Source: CAVPOO01 sp963707015 (GTDB taxonomy: Bacteria > Pseudomonadota > Gammaproteobacteria > Thiohalobacterales > Thiohalobacteraceae). From it: DNA of 64,000 bases. This document shows positions 50,605-60,039 of the stretch, one piece after another. The number at the start of each line of letters is the position of its first letter. Position 1 is the stretch's first letter. The stretch spans positions 62,001 to 126,000 of the forward strand of contig CAVPOO010000002.1 in assembly GCA_963707015.1 (NCBI GenBank), given 5' to 3'. The notes under the pieces were generated by a model. That model did no database searches. It saw nothing but the letters and a program-made list of their open reading frames with translations, and had not been told where the DNA came from. The position numbers and the translations under genes are program-made.

Positions 50605-51240
50605 ATGCCACCAATGAGCGTTCGCCTGCTTGGCGCAACCAGCCTGATCCTGGTCCTGCTCGCGGGCTGTGGCAGCGCGCCGCCACCGCTGCCGCCGCTG
50701 GCACCGGATGCGGTGATCCTTGCCTTCGGTGACAGCCTGACCTATGGCACCGGCGCTCCACCTGCTCAGAGTTATCCCGCCTACCTGGAAGCACTGACAG
50801 CTCACCGGGTCATCAATGCAGGCGTACCCGGGGAGCTCAGCAGCGCGGGCATCCGGCGTCTGCCTGCGTTGCTGGAACAACACCGGCCGGGACTGCTGAT
50901 CCTCTGCCATGGCGGTAACGACCTGTTACGCAAGGGCGATGAGGCGGAACTGCGGAGCAATCTCAGCATCATGATCGACATCACCCGGCAACGCGGAATT
51001 TCGGTCGTGCTGGTGGGTGTACCCAGGCCGGCCTTGCTGTTCATGGACACGGCGCCGCTCTACCGGGAAATCGCAGCGCAGCACGGCATACCCCTGGAAA
51101 ACACCATCCTGACCGAACTGGAATCAGATGCCGCCTTGAAATCGGATCAGATACATCCGAATGGCAACGGCTACCAGGCCCTGGCCAGGGCCATCTTTCA
51201 GCTGCTGGTGGACAGTGGTGTGCTGCCCGGCGGCGGTTAA
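50605..51240 (+). CDS. Arylesterase/acyl-CoA thioesterase-like lipoprotein (TesA type)
   Basis: About 211 residues. A signal with lipobox (LLAGC) at the start suggests membrane attachment. The SGNH hydrolase core has ILAFGDSLTYGTGA with the catalytic serine, NAGVPGELSSAG, GGNDLLRKG and the final catalytic DQIHPNGNGYQ. TesA-like enzymes hydrolyse acyl esters or thioesters. The frame is open to 50500, but the signal starts at 50605 or 50614. It follows the M48 gene by 155 bases. Confidence 0.85.
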   Translation: MPPMSVRLLGATSLILVLLAGCGSAPPPLPPLAPDAVILAFGDSLTYGTGAPPAQSYPAYLEALTAHRVINAGVPGELSSAGIRRLPALLEQHRPGLLILCHGGNDLLRKGDEAELRSNLSIMIDITRQRGISVVLVGVPRPALLFMDTAPLYREIAAQHGIPLENTILTELESDAALKSDQIHPNGNGYQALARAIFQLLVDSGVLPGGG

Positions 51241-51603
51241 CGTGACCAATCAGGTCAATACTCTCTGTCAGGTCACCTTGTCTCCCGTTGTCTTTATCTC
51301 GACACCTTGCATCCAGGTGGCAGACACCGCCCAAACACTGGGGGGCCGAACCGGGTTATCGCCCGTTCACCCGATGGCAGGCTAATCTGGGGTCACGCGC
51401 ATCTGGCTTACCCCCTCAGCGCCGCTGCTGACGGGTCGGCAAACGCTTCAGCGGGGACGGCAACCGCGGCCGTGCGACACTTCGGGTCGGAAGGGGCAAG
51501 CGGTAATGGCTTGCAGCGGGGTGACTTCGAGTTTCTGTCAGCGGTCTTTTCAGCAACCCACGAAGTTGCGGGGGCCGGTATGCCCGGGTGGTGTGACTGT
51601 CCG
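51241..51603. other. Non-coding region between convergent esterase and aminotransferase
   Basis: About 360 bases. Open frames on both strands have no family resemblance. It may hold terminators for the two converging genes, but no strong hairpin with a T-run was found. I see nothing else in it. Confidence 0.4.
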
Positions 51604-52785
51604 TCAGCCGGCGTAAACCGCATGCGCCGCCGGTGCCGCAACATCGCGCTCGATCGGTGCGCCCATTTCCCCGAGTACCGCGTCCATGGCGCCGAGGCAG
51701 TTCAGCACGTTGCGCTCGTTGCAGGCGTAGCCCATGAGGCCGACGCGCCAGATCTTGCCGGCCATGGCGCCGAGGCCGGCACCGATTTCCAGGCTGTAGT
51801 CATCGAGCAGCCGTTGCCGGACAACCGCCTCGTCAACACCGTCCGGGATCCTCACCGCATTGAGCTGCGGCAGTCGATTCTCTTCCTTGACGACGAAGGG
51901 CAGCCCCATCGCCTCGAAGCCGGCACGCAGTGCGTTATGGTGGAGGCGGTGCCGGTCCCATGCCGGCTGCAAACCTTCCTCTTTGAGAATCAGGAGCGCC
52001 TCGTGTAGCGCATAGAGGGTGTTGATCGGAGCCGTATGGTGATAGGCGCGCTTGACGCCGCCACCCCAATAGCCGAGCACCAGGTTGAGATCGAGAAACC
52101 AGCTCTGCACCCTGGCCTTGCGCTCGGTGACAACGTCCATGGCCCGCTCGCTGAAGGTAATCGGAGACAGCCCGGGCACACAGGACAGACACTTCTGAGT
52201 GCCCGAATAGACGGCATCCAGGCCCCACTCGTCTACCTTGAGCGGTGTGCCGCCAAGTGACGTCACAGCATCGACAATCGTGAGGCAGTCGTGCGCATGC
52301 GCCAGGACGGTCAGCGTCCTGGCGTCGGACTGCGCGCCGGTCGAGGTCTCGGCATGCACAAACGCAACAATCCTTGCCTCAGGATTGGCCTTCAGCGCCT
52401 CTTCGACCTTGTTCGGATCGACCGCATGGCCCCACTCGTCTTCCACCATCACCGGGATCGCGCCACAGCGCTCGACATTTTCTTTCATGCGGCCGCCAAA
52501 CACGCCGTTTTGACAGACGATCACCTTGTCACCCGGCTCGACCAGGTTTACGAAGCAGGTCTCCATGCCGGCGGAACCCGGCGCCGAGACCGGCATGGTC
52601 AGCTGGTTCCGGGTCTGAAAGGCGTAGCGGAGCAGTTCCTTGAGCTCATCCATCATGCCAATGAACGCCGGGTCCAGGTGACCGATGGTCGGGCGGCTCA
52701 TCGCCTCGAGGATGCGTGGGTTCACGTCGGAAGGACCCGGGCCCATCAGGACACGCTGCGGGGGATGAAACGACTGGCTGTTCAT
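51604..52785 (-). CDS. Alanine-glyoxylate/serine-glyoxylate aminotransferase family protein
   Basis: A 393-residue class V PLP aminotransferase. MGPGPSDVNPRILEAMSRPTIGHLDP is the typical start; SGTQKCLSCVPG holds the PLP lysine near residue 200. The second half has GAGLGAMAGKIWRVGLMGY. It would convert glyoxylate to glycine using serine or alanine as donor. ATG at 52785 has TGGAG five bases upstream; the frame open to 52854 is ignored. Confidence 0.9.
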   Translation of the reverse strand: MNSQSFHPPQRVLMGPGPSDVNPRILEAMSRPTIGHLDPAFIGMMDELKELLRYAFQTRNQLTMPVSAPGSAGMETCFVNLVEPGDKVIVCQNGVFGGRMKENVERCGAIPVMVEDEWGHAVDPNKVEEALKANPEARIVAFVHAETSTGAQSDARTLTVLAHAHDCLTIVDAVTSLGGTPLKVDEWGLDAVYSGTQKCLSCVPGLSPITFSERAMDVVTERKARVQSWFLDLNLVLGYWGGGVKRAYHHTAPINTLYALHEALLILKEEGLQPAWDRHRLHHNALRAGFEAMGLPFVVKEENRLPQLNAVRIPDGVDEAVVRQRLLDDYSLEIGAGLGAMAGKIWRVGLMGYACNERNVLNCLGAMDAVLGEMGAPIERDVAAPAAHAVYAG

Positions 52786-52954
52786 GGCACTCCATTTTTC
52801 GAAATTCTGTGCACAAGGCAGGGGAGGAAGTCTAGCAGTCTTGTCGGGGTGCAAAAACCCCGAGGGTGGCGTAACCAGCCCCTCAGACCAGTATCAAGAA
52901 GCGGAATATTCCCCTGACGCCTCTGGCAAAGCGGGGGATTGCGCAAGGCCCTGC

Positions 52955-54613
52955 TCAGGTCTCGGCGGCCTGCCCCGCATCGGCAATGAGTGCGGCACGC
53001 ACCAGGGTCCGGGTGTATTGCTCCCGGGGGGATGTAAAGAGCTGCGGTGTCGAGCCTGCTTCCACGATCCGGCCGTCTTTCATGACCACGACACGGTGGG
53101 AGATCGCCTGGATCACCTTGAGATCATGCGAGATGAACAGATAACTGAGGCCATGGTGCTGCTGCAGCCTCAGGAGCAGCTCCAGCACCTGCTTCTGCAC
53201 CGATACGTCCAGCGCACTGGTCGGCTCATCGAGCAGGATCAGCCGCGGCTCCAGCACCGCCACCCGGGCGATGGCGATACGCTGGCGCTGACCACCGGAG
53301 AACTCATGCGGATAACGCCACAGCATGGCCTCCTCAAGGCCGACTTCGTCGAGGATCTTGAGAATCCGCTCTCGATGTTGTGCCGCGGTCTGGCGCGGAA
53401 AGTGAATCCTCAGTCCCTCACGGAGGATCTGCTCGACGGTCATGCGTGGTGAGAGCGATGAGTACGGGTCCTGGAAAACAACCTGGAAATCACGCCGCAG
53501 CGGGCGCAGCTGGCGCGAGCTGAGCTGATCAAGGCGCCGACCGTCAAAACTGATCTGCCCCTCGCAGTCCTGCAGGCGCAGGATGCACAACCCGAGCGTC
53601 GACTTGCCCGAACCCGATTCGCCGACGATACCGAGCGTCTCACCCTGTCCGAGCTCGATCGTAACGTCATCAACCGCCCTGATTTCACCGATCTTGTGTC
53701 GGAAGAAACCCGCCTTGACGGGGAAATAGCAGCGCAGCTGGCTGGCTGTCAGCAGGCGCGGGCCGCCTTCCAGCGCCCGGCTTGTCTCATCGCTGATCAT
53801 CCGTCTCGGCTGACTGTTGAGCAGATGCCGTGTATAGGCGTGCTGCGGGTCCTCGAACACCCGCATTACCGGGCCTTTCTCCACCAGCTCACCGCGCCGC
53901 ATGACACAGACACGTTCCGCAAAGTATCGCACCAGCGGCAAATCGTGCGTGATGAGCAGCACCGCCATCGAAAACTCCTGCTGCAGATCGGCGAGCAGTT
54001 CCAGGATCTGGGCCTGCACGGTGACGTCCAGCGCGGTGGTCGGCTCGTCGGCAATCAGCAGCTTCGGCGAACAGGCCAGCGCCATGGCGATCATCACGCG
54101 CTGCCGCTGGCCGCCGGAGAGCATGTGCGGAAAGGCATCGAAACGCTTGTGCGGCTCGACGATGCCGGTGCGGTCGAGCAGTTCGATCATGCGCTTGCGG
54201 GCAGTGGCGTGGGACACACCCTCGTGCAGCAGCAGCGGCTCCATGAGCTGCTTGCCAATCGGGTAGACCGGGTTGAGCGAGGTCATGGGTTCCTGGAAGA
54301 TCATTGCTATCTCACGACCGCGGACATCGCGAATCTTTCGATCGGACAGCTGCAGCAGATCGCGTTCCTCGAACAGGATGCGGCCGTTCGGATAGGCTGT
54401 GATGGCCGGATCGTGCAGACGCAGAACGGCAAGCGCCGTGACTGACTTTCCGGACCCGGACTCGCCGACCAGCGCCAGCCGCTCACCCGGCTGGATGTCG
54501 AAACTGATGCTGTGGAGGACCTCGGAGCTGCCGAAGCCGGTCGTGCGAAACGCAACCGACAGGCTGTCGACGGCAAGCAGGGGTGATGTCTTTGTCTGTC
54601 TCGTCGTATTCAT
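52955..54613 (-). CDS. yejF: Microcin C/peptide ABC transporter ATP-binding protein YejF
   Basis: A 552-residue fused ATPase with two ABC domains. Domain 1: P-loop GESGSGKS, signature LSGGQRQR, Walker B LLIADEPTTALD. Domain 2: GESGSGKST, FSGGQRQR, LILLDEPTSALD. It powers the YejAB(E)F uptake system for oligopeptides and microcin C-type compounds. ATG at 54613 has GGGAATG close upstream. It lies 125 bases after yejE, so it is the last gene of the operon. Confidence 0.9.
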   Translation of the reverse strand: MNTTRQTKTSPLLAVDSLSVAFRTTGFGSSEVLHSISFDIQPGERLALVGESGSGKSVTALAVLRLHDPAITAYPNGRILFEERDLLQLSDRKIRDVRGREIAMIFQEPMTSLNPVYPIGKQLMEPLLLHEGVSHATARKRMIELLDRTGIVEPHKRFDAFPHMLSGGQRQRVMIAMALACSPKLLIADEPTTALDVTVQAQILELLADLQQEFSMAVLLITHDLPLVRYFAERVCVMRRGELVEKGPVMRVFEDPQHAYTRHLLNSQPRRMISDETSRALEGGPRLLTASQLRCYFPVKAGFFRHKIGEIRAVDDVTIELGQGETLGIVGESGSGKSTLGLCILRLQDCEGQISFDGRRLDQLSSRQLRPLRRDFQVVFQDPYSSLSPRMTVEQILREGLRIHFPRQTAAQHRERILKILDEVGLEEAMLWRYPHEFSGGQRQRIAIARVAVLEPRLILLDEPTSALDVSVQKQVLELLLRLQQHHGLSYLFISHDLKVIQAISHRVVVMKDGRIVEAGSTPQLFTSPREQYTRTLVRAALIADAGQAAET

Positions 54614-54738
54614 AACATTCCCGGGACTCCAGGTTCTTGAGCGGCTGCGCCAGGCATACCCTGTCATTCTGCGCCGCTCTGCGTGCGCTGCGCATCACCT
54701 CGTACCCCGGCGCGCACGCGCGACGCCCACCCGCCGTG

Positions 54739-55824
54739 TCAGCTGCGCCGCGTATCCAGCGCCTCGCGCAGTGCCTCACCAATGAATATCAGCAGCGTCA
54801 GTGTACCGACCAGGACCACGAAGGTCGTCATGGACAGCCACCAGGCCTCGATATTGTCTTTACCCTGAGCGAGCAACTCGCCCAGACTGGGTGTGGTGGG
54901 AGGTACCCCCAGGCCGAGAAAATCGAGGCTGGTCAATGCGAGGATCGCACCGCTGATGCGGAATGGCATAAAGGTAATCACCGGCGTCATGCTGTTGGGA
55001 AGCAGGTGCCGCAACATAATCGCCCGGTTGGAGACCCCCATCGCGCGCGCCGCCTGCACGTAGTCCATGTTGCGGCTGCGCAGGAACTCGGCACGCACAT
55101 AGTCGGCCAGGCCCATCCAGCCAAACAGCGACAGCAGTATGATGAGCAGCAGGATACTGGGTTCAAACAAAGAGGCGAAGATAATCAGAAGATACAGCTC
55201 CGGCATGGAGCTCCAGATCTCGATCAGGCGCTGCGCGGTCAGGTCCAGCCGACCGCCAAAGTACCCCTGCAGCGCACCAGCAAGGATACCAAGCACCACA
55301 CCGATTGCGGTGAGCACGAAAGCAAACAGCACCGACAGGCGAAAGCCATAGATCAAACGCGCCAGCACATCGCGTCCCCGATCGTCCGTTCCCAGCAGGT
55401 TGGCGCGCGATGGTGGCGCCGGATTCGGGTGCTTGGTCTGGTAGTTGATGGTGTTGTAGCTGAAGGGATTCGGCGGATAGATTGCCCAGTTGCCGTTACT
55501 GGTCAGAAACTGTTGCACGTAGGGATCGGTGTAGTCCGCCTCGGTATCGAAATCGCCGCCAAATGCTGTCTCGGGGTAGGCACGCACGAGTGGAAAGTAA
55601 TACTCACCGTCGAAATATACGAGCAGGGGTTTGTCATTACTGATCACCTCGGCAGCCAGGCTGAAGGCAAACAGGACGCAGAATACCCACAAGCTGATAT
55701 GACCCCGCCGGTTAGCCCTGAAGCGGGCCCAGTTTCGCGCCCCTGGAGAGTGATGAATGCCCGTTACGGGTTCCCGTGCAGCAACCGGCCCGGAGCCTGC
55801 CGGAGGGGGGGGAGTGGCGGCCAT
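54739..55824 (-). CDS. yejE: Peptide ABC transporter permease YejE
   Basis: A 361-residue inner-membrane permease of the DppC/OppC group, with an extended N-terminal region (Pro-rich, ending near residue 40) and the EAA-type loop ARAMGVSNRAIMLRHLLPNSM. The YejE-specific insertion between the first two helices (KPLLVYFDGEYYFPL) is present. It abuts yejB without a gap and pairs with it as the channel. Confidence 0.92.
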   Translation of the reverse strand: MAATPPPPAGSGPVAAREPVTGIHHSPGARNWARFRANRRGHISLWVFCVLFAFSLAAEVISNDKPLLVYFDGEYYFPLVRAYPETAFGGDFDTEADYTDPYVQQFLTSNGNWAIYPPNPFSYNTINYQTKHPNPAPPSRANLLGTDDRGRDVLARLIYGFRLSVLFAFVLTAIGVVLGILAGALQGYFGGRLDLTAQRLIEIWSSMPELYLLIIFASLFEPSILLLIILLSLFGWMGLADYVRAEFLRSRNMDYVQAARAMGVSNRAIMLRHLLPNSMTPVITFMPFRISGAILALTSLDFLGLGVPPTTPSLGELLAQGKDNIEAWWLSMTTFVVLVGTLTLLIFIGEALREALDTRRS

Positions 55825-56874
55825 CTACTTCGCCGCCCCGAACTGGATGCGCGGGTCTATCAGTACATAACACAGATCGGTCACGAGTTTCGCAAGCAGG
55901 CCAAGCAGGGTAAACAGGTAGAGCGTCCCCAGCACGACCGGATAATCCCGCTTCATGATGGAATCGTATGACAACAGGCCCAGTCCATCCAGGGAGAAGA
56001 TGGTTTCGATGAGAATGCTCCCGGTAAAAAACGCCCCGATAAAGGCGGCGGGGAATCCGGTCACCAGCGGGATCATGGCGTTGCGAAACACATGCCGGTA
56101 GAGTACCCGGTTCTGCAACAGGCCCTTGGCACGCGCCGTCAATACATACTGCTTGCGCAGCTCTTCGATAAAGCTGTTCTTGGTGAGCATTGTCATGACG
56201 GCAAAGCTGCCGACGACCAGTGAAATCACGGGCAGTGTGATGTGCCAGAGGTAGTCCGTGATCTTGCCGAACAGGCTCAACTCCTCCCAGTTATCCGAGA
56301 CCAGACCGCGCAGCGGAAACACATCCCAGAAACTGCCACCACCGAACAGGACCAGCAGCACGATGCCGAGCACAAAGCCGGGTATCGCATAGCCAACCAG
56401 GATGACCGTGCTGCTGGCAATGTCGAAGGGCGTTCCGTCACGTACCGCTTTGGCGATCCCGAGCGGAATACAGGTGAGGTAAACGATGAAAAACGTCCAC
56501 ATGCCGAGACTGATGGAGACCGGCAGCTTGGAAATGATCAGCGCCATGACCGAGCGCTGGTGGTAATAGCTCTCGCCCAGATCAAAGGTGGCATAATTGC
56601 CGATCATTTCAAGGAAGCGCTGGTAGGCCGGCTTGTCAAAACCATAGAGCGCCTTCAGCTCTTCCAGCCGCTCTTCATCCAGACCCGCATCACCCCGGTA
56701 AAGACGCAGTGTCGTCCCTGTTGCCTCACCATGACTGCCGGCCCCCTGAAGCTGCTCGATGAGTTGTTCGACGGGTCCGCCTGGCACGAACTGTGTCACC
56801 GTGAAGGTCACCAGCATGACCCCGAACAAGGTCGGTATCATGAGCAGGAGACGCTTCAGGATATAGGCGCCCAT
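55825..56874 (-). CDS. yejB: Peptide ABC transporter permease YejB
   Basis: A 349-residue DppB/OppB-type permease with N-terminal YILKRLLLMIPTLFGVMLVTF and the loop ARAKGLLQNRVLYRHVFRNAMIPLVTGFP. A YejB-specific extension after the first helix (GGPVEQLIEQLQGAGSH) is present. The gene directly abuts yejA and yejE. Confidence 0.93.
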   Translation of the reverse strand: MGAYILKRLLLMIPTLFGVMLVTFTVTQFVPGGPVEQLIEQLQGAGSHGEATGTTLRLYRGDAGLDEERLEELKALYGFDKPAYQRFLEMIGNYATFDLGESYYHQRSVMALIISKLPVSISLGMWTFFIVYLTCIPLGIAKAVRDGTPFDIASSTVILVGYAIPGFVLGIVLLVLFGGGSFWDVFPLRGLVSDNWEELSLFGKITDYLWHITLPVISLVVGSFAVMTMLTKNSFIEELRKQYVLTARAKGLLQNRVLYRHVFRNAMIPLVTGFPAAFIGAFFTGSILIETIFSLDGLGLLSYDSIMKRDYPVVLGTLYLFTLLGLLAKLVTDLCYVLIDPRIQFGAAK

Positions 56875-58713
56875 CTAGTCTGTCCCGGTCTTTTGCCCGC
56901 CAGATGCCGGCGACTGCGCCCACCAGGTCTGCAGGGCCCAGTTCGTCGCCTCGTAGTAAAGCGGCAGGCTTGCGGGTCGGTCAAACCTGTCCCAGTAGGC
57001 CACTCTGTGCTTGTCGATATACCAGTTGGGCACGAGGTACTCGCCATGCTGCATTACGCGGTCCAGCGCATGCACTGCGGTGACCAGGCGCTCGCGGTCA
57101 GCGGCGTAGATAACCTCATGGATAAGTGCATCCACAACCGGATCCTTGATACCGATAATGTTGTTGGATCCTTCCTGATCAGCCGCCGACGAGCCCCACA
57201 TATTGATCAGTTCATTACCAGGAGACTGAGACTGTGAGAAGGAAGATACCATCATGTCGAAATCAAAGGTCCGGCGACGGCGCACATACAGCGATACATC
57301 CACCGTCCGGTAGCGGACCGTGATTCCAAGCTTGCGCAGATTATGGGCGAATGGCGCCAGGATCCGCTCGAAGCCCTTTTGCGCGAGCAGAAATTCTATC
57401 TCGAGAGGCTCTCCCTGCGCGTTGCGTAACAGACCGTCCTGCACCGTCCAGCCCGCCGCTTCGAGCAAGCGCTTGGCCTCGCGCAAATTACGGCGCAGGG
57501 CACCGGGTTCCCCCGTATCAGGGGGGGACCAGGTCTGCGTAAATACCGCCTCATCCAGCTGGCTGCGAAACGGTTCCAGCAAAGCGAGTTCTTCACCCTC
57601 TGGCAGACCTCGCGCCGCGAGATCACTGTTGCTGAAATAACTGTCACAGCGCTCGTACTGGTTATAGAAAAGATTCCTGTTCGACCATGCAAAATCAAAT
57701 GCCAGGGAAATCGCCCGCCGCACGCGCTTGTCCTGAAACTTTTTCCGGCGCAGGTTGAATGCGAACCCCTGCATGCCCGCATTATTGCGGTGGCGGAATT
57801 CCCGCTTCTGGATGCGGCCGTCGTCGAACTGCGGTCCCTCGTAGTCGCGGGCCCACTGTTTTGAATGATTGACCAGCTTGAAACCGAACTCACCGGCCTT
57901 GAGTGCTTCCAGTTCCACCGTACTGTCCCGGTAATACTTGAAGATCACACGATCGAAATTGTACATGCCGCGGCGCGTACTCAGATCCCGCGCCCAGTAA
58001 TCCGGGTTTCGTTCGAAGACAACATCTTTCCCCAGACTGTAACGGGTGATTGTATACGGCCCGCTGCCAACAGGAATCTCGCGCGTCAGCTTGTCAAACG
58101 GCGTGTCACCGACCCACTTGGGCGAAAAGACCGGAATCTGCGCGGCAATCATGTGCAGTTCCGGATTGACCTTGTGGAAGTTGAAGCGGATCGTGCGTGG
58201 ACCCAGTACCACGGCCTCCCGGATATCCGCCCAGTAAAAGCGGAACTGGGGATGCCCCTTGTCGCTGCGTATGGCATCGAAGGAGAACTTCACGTCCTCG
58301 GCCAGGACCGGATCGCCATTGGAAAAACGGGCACCCGGATTCAGGCGGAACGTCACCGACAGGCCGTCATCGGCAAGTTCGATAGCCTCTGCGAGATGCG
58401 CATACAGGCTGTACGGCTCGTCTTCACTCTGCACCATCAGGGGCTCAAAAATCAGCTCACCGAGGCCATCTGCCGACACGCCTTTGAGGATGTAGGGATT
58501 GAAGCTGTCGAAATCCCCGAAAGCGGAAAGTACCAGCTCGCCGCCCTTCGGCGCATCGGGATTGACGTAGTCGAAGTGCGCGAAGTCAGCCGGATATTTG
58601 GGCTCATACCCCAGCGCGACAGACGGCGCGGCAACCAGCTGCGGGAGGTATAGCAACAAAACGACGAAGACGAAAATTACCTGTACTGGCTGGGGCACCC
58701 TGGCTCCTGTCAA
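56875..58713 (-). CDS. yejA: Peptide ABC transporter substrate-binding protein YejA
   Basis: A 612-residue periplasmic binding protein of the SBP_bac_5 family. The N-terminal signal (VIFVFVVLLLYLPQLVAA) is followed by the YejA start ALGYEPKYPADFAHFDYVNPDAPKGG. It binds oligopeptides and delivers them to YejBE. It is first in the yejABEF operon and divergent from fabI, with 72 bases between them. Confidence 0.93.
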   Translation of the reverse strand: MTGARVPQPVQVIFVFVVLLLYLPQLVAAPSVALGYEPKYPADFAHFDYVNPDAPKGGELVLSAFGDFDSFNPYILKGVSADGLGELIFEPLMVQSEDEPYSLYAHLAEAIELADDGLSVTFRLNPGARFSNGDPVLAEDVKFSFDAIRSDKGHPQFRFYWADIREAVVLGPRTIRFNFHKVNPELHMIAAQIPVFSPKWVGDTPFDKLTREIPVGSGPYTITRYSLGKDVVFERNPDYWARDLSTRRGMYNFDRVIFKYYRDSTVELEALKAGEFGFKLVNHSKQWARDYEGPQFDDGRIQKREFRHRNNAGMQGFAFNLRRKKFQDKRVRRAISLAFDFAWSNRNLFYNQYERCDSYFSNSDLAARGLPEGEELALLEPFRSQLDEAVFTQTWSPPDTGEPGALRRNLREAKRLLEAAGWTVQDGLLRNAQGEPLEIEFLLAQKGFERILAPFAHNLRKLGITVRYRTVDVSLYVRRRRTFDFDMMVSSFSQSQSPGNELINMWGSSAADQEGSNNIIGIKDPVVDALIHEVIYAADRERLVTAVHALDRVMQHGEYLVPNWYIDKHRVAYWDRFDRPASLPLYYEATNWALQTWWAQSPASGGQKTGTD

Positions 58714-58785
58714 TCGACCGCGAACTGGCGCATCGGCCGCCAGGCATTATATTATACGCACAGCCAATGGAGACGAGGACACATC

Positions 58786-59574
58786 ATGGGATTTCTGCAG
58801 GGCAAGCGCGCACTCATCGTCGGCCTGGCGAGCAACCGCTCTATTGCCTGGGGTATTGCCACGGCCATGCAGCGCGAAGGCGCAGATCTCGCCTTTACCT
58901 ACCAGAACGAGAAGCTGCGCAGCCGGGTGGAAAAACTGGCGGGCGAATGCGAATCGGAGATTACGCTTCCCTGCGACGTCAGCAGTGACGAGCAGATCAG
59001 CGGGGTCTTTGAGCAGCTGGACGACTATTGGGACGGCCTGGATATCATCGTGCACTCGGTAGCCTATGCGCCGAAAGAGGAACTGGTCGGTGAATATCTG
59101 GATAATGTCACTCGCGAAGGTTTCCGGATGGCGCATGACATCAGCTCCTACAGCTTTGCGGCCCTGGCAAAGGCCGGACGTAACATGCTGCAGGGCCGAA
59201 ACGGTGCTTTGCTGACGCTCAGCTACCTCGGGGCCGTGTGTGCCCTGCCCAATTACAACGTCATGGGCGTTGCCAAGGCCAGCCTCGAGGCCAACGTGCG
59301 TTACATGGCCTACAGCCTGGGGCCCGAGAATATCCGCGTCAACGCCATCTCGGCCGGCCCGATCAGGACACTGGCCGCGGCCGGTATCAGTGACTTCCGC
59401 AAACTCCAGAATTACGCCGAGCGCAACTCTCCCCTTCAGCGCAGTGTCACCATTGGTGAGGTCGGCAACGTGGCGGCCTTCCTCTGCTCTGATCTCGCCT
59501 CCGGCATAACCGGTGAAATCACCTATGTCGACGCAGGCTACAACATCGTAGGCGCCTCCAGGGCTATTGAGTAA
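58786..59574 (+). CDS. fabI: Enoyl-[acyl-carrier-protein] reductase (NADH) FabI
   Basis: A 262-residue SDR enzyme that reduces enoyl-ACP at the end of each fatty-acid elongation round. Motifs are GLASNRSIAWGIA (NAD binding), HSVAYAPKEEL, and LSYLGA followed by NYNVMGVAKASLEANVRYMA, with the paired catalytic tyrosines and the lysine. AISAGPIRTLAAAGI lines the substrate loop. The start has GGAGACGAGG upstream. The gene is followed by MITE copy C and then the converging symporter. Confidence 0.95.
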   Translation: MGFLQGKRALIVGLASNRSIAWGIATAMQREGADLAFTYQNEKLRSRVEKLAGECESEITLPCDVSSDEQISGVFEQLDDYWDGLDIIVHSVAYAPKEELVGEYLDNVTREGFRMAHDISSYSFAALAKAGRNMLQGRNGALLTLSYLGAVCALPNYNVMGVAKASLEANVRYMAYSLGPENIRVNAISAGPIRTLAAAGISDFRKLQNYAERNSPLQRSVTIGEVGNVAAFLCSDLASGITGEITYVDAGYNIVGASRAIE

Positions 59575-59617
59575 CAGGCGCCGGTGTTGGCGGCACGGCA
59601 GCCGGCCTCAGGAACGG

Positions 59618-60039
59618 CTAGCCCGCATTTCTCACCGGGCGGCGATAGAGTCACATAATGCACTGAGGTAACGAACAGAGTGCAGATCAGGGAAAAGACA
59701 GCGTGTAATCAGGCCGTGCCTATCCCTGCCCTGGCTGGTTCTCGCGCGCCCGGCGCTCCGGCTCGCGGGCGCGCATGCGCAGGTGCGGAGACGGGGCGCA
59801 GCGGCCGCATGGCGTGTGGCGCGCAGCAGGCGCGCTTACGGCCACTCCCGCGACCTGCGCTTCACTCAAGGGGTAGCTACGGCTACCACTTTATCCCGCC
59901 CAGGGCTCGGCTGTGCCAAGCCCGCTCCGCAGGCGAAAGGTCCACTGGACCTTTCGCTTTCCTGGCTCCGCCCAGCGCGGCGTCCGGACACACGAGCCCT
60001 GCGCCAGCATCCGGGATCCCGGTGAGAAATGCGGGCTAG
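59618..60039. mobile_element. MITE copy C, longest, reverse orientation
   Basis: Perfect inverted ends CCCGCATTTCTCACCGGG and CCCGGTGAGAAATGCGGG, flanked by CTAG at 59618-59621 and 60036-60039. Read in reverse it matches copy A along its length but holds about 100 extra GC-rich bases in the middle. The 12-base-arm palindrome recurs at 59933-59957. It lies between convergent fabI and the symporter gene, and its right CTAG holds the symporter's TAG stop. Confidence 0.82.

Noticed and set aside
54637..55971. 444-codon plus-strand frame opposite yejE
   Set aside because: It has no recognisable domain and is antisense to complete Yej permease genes.
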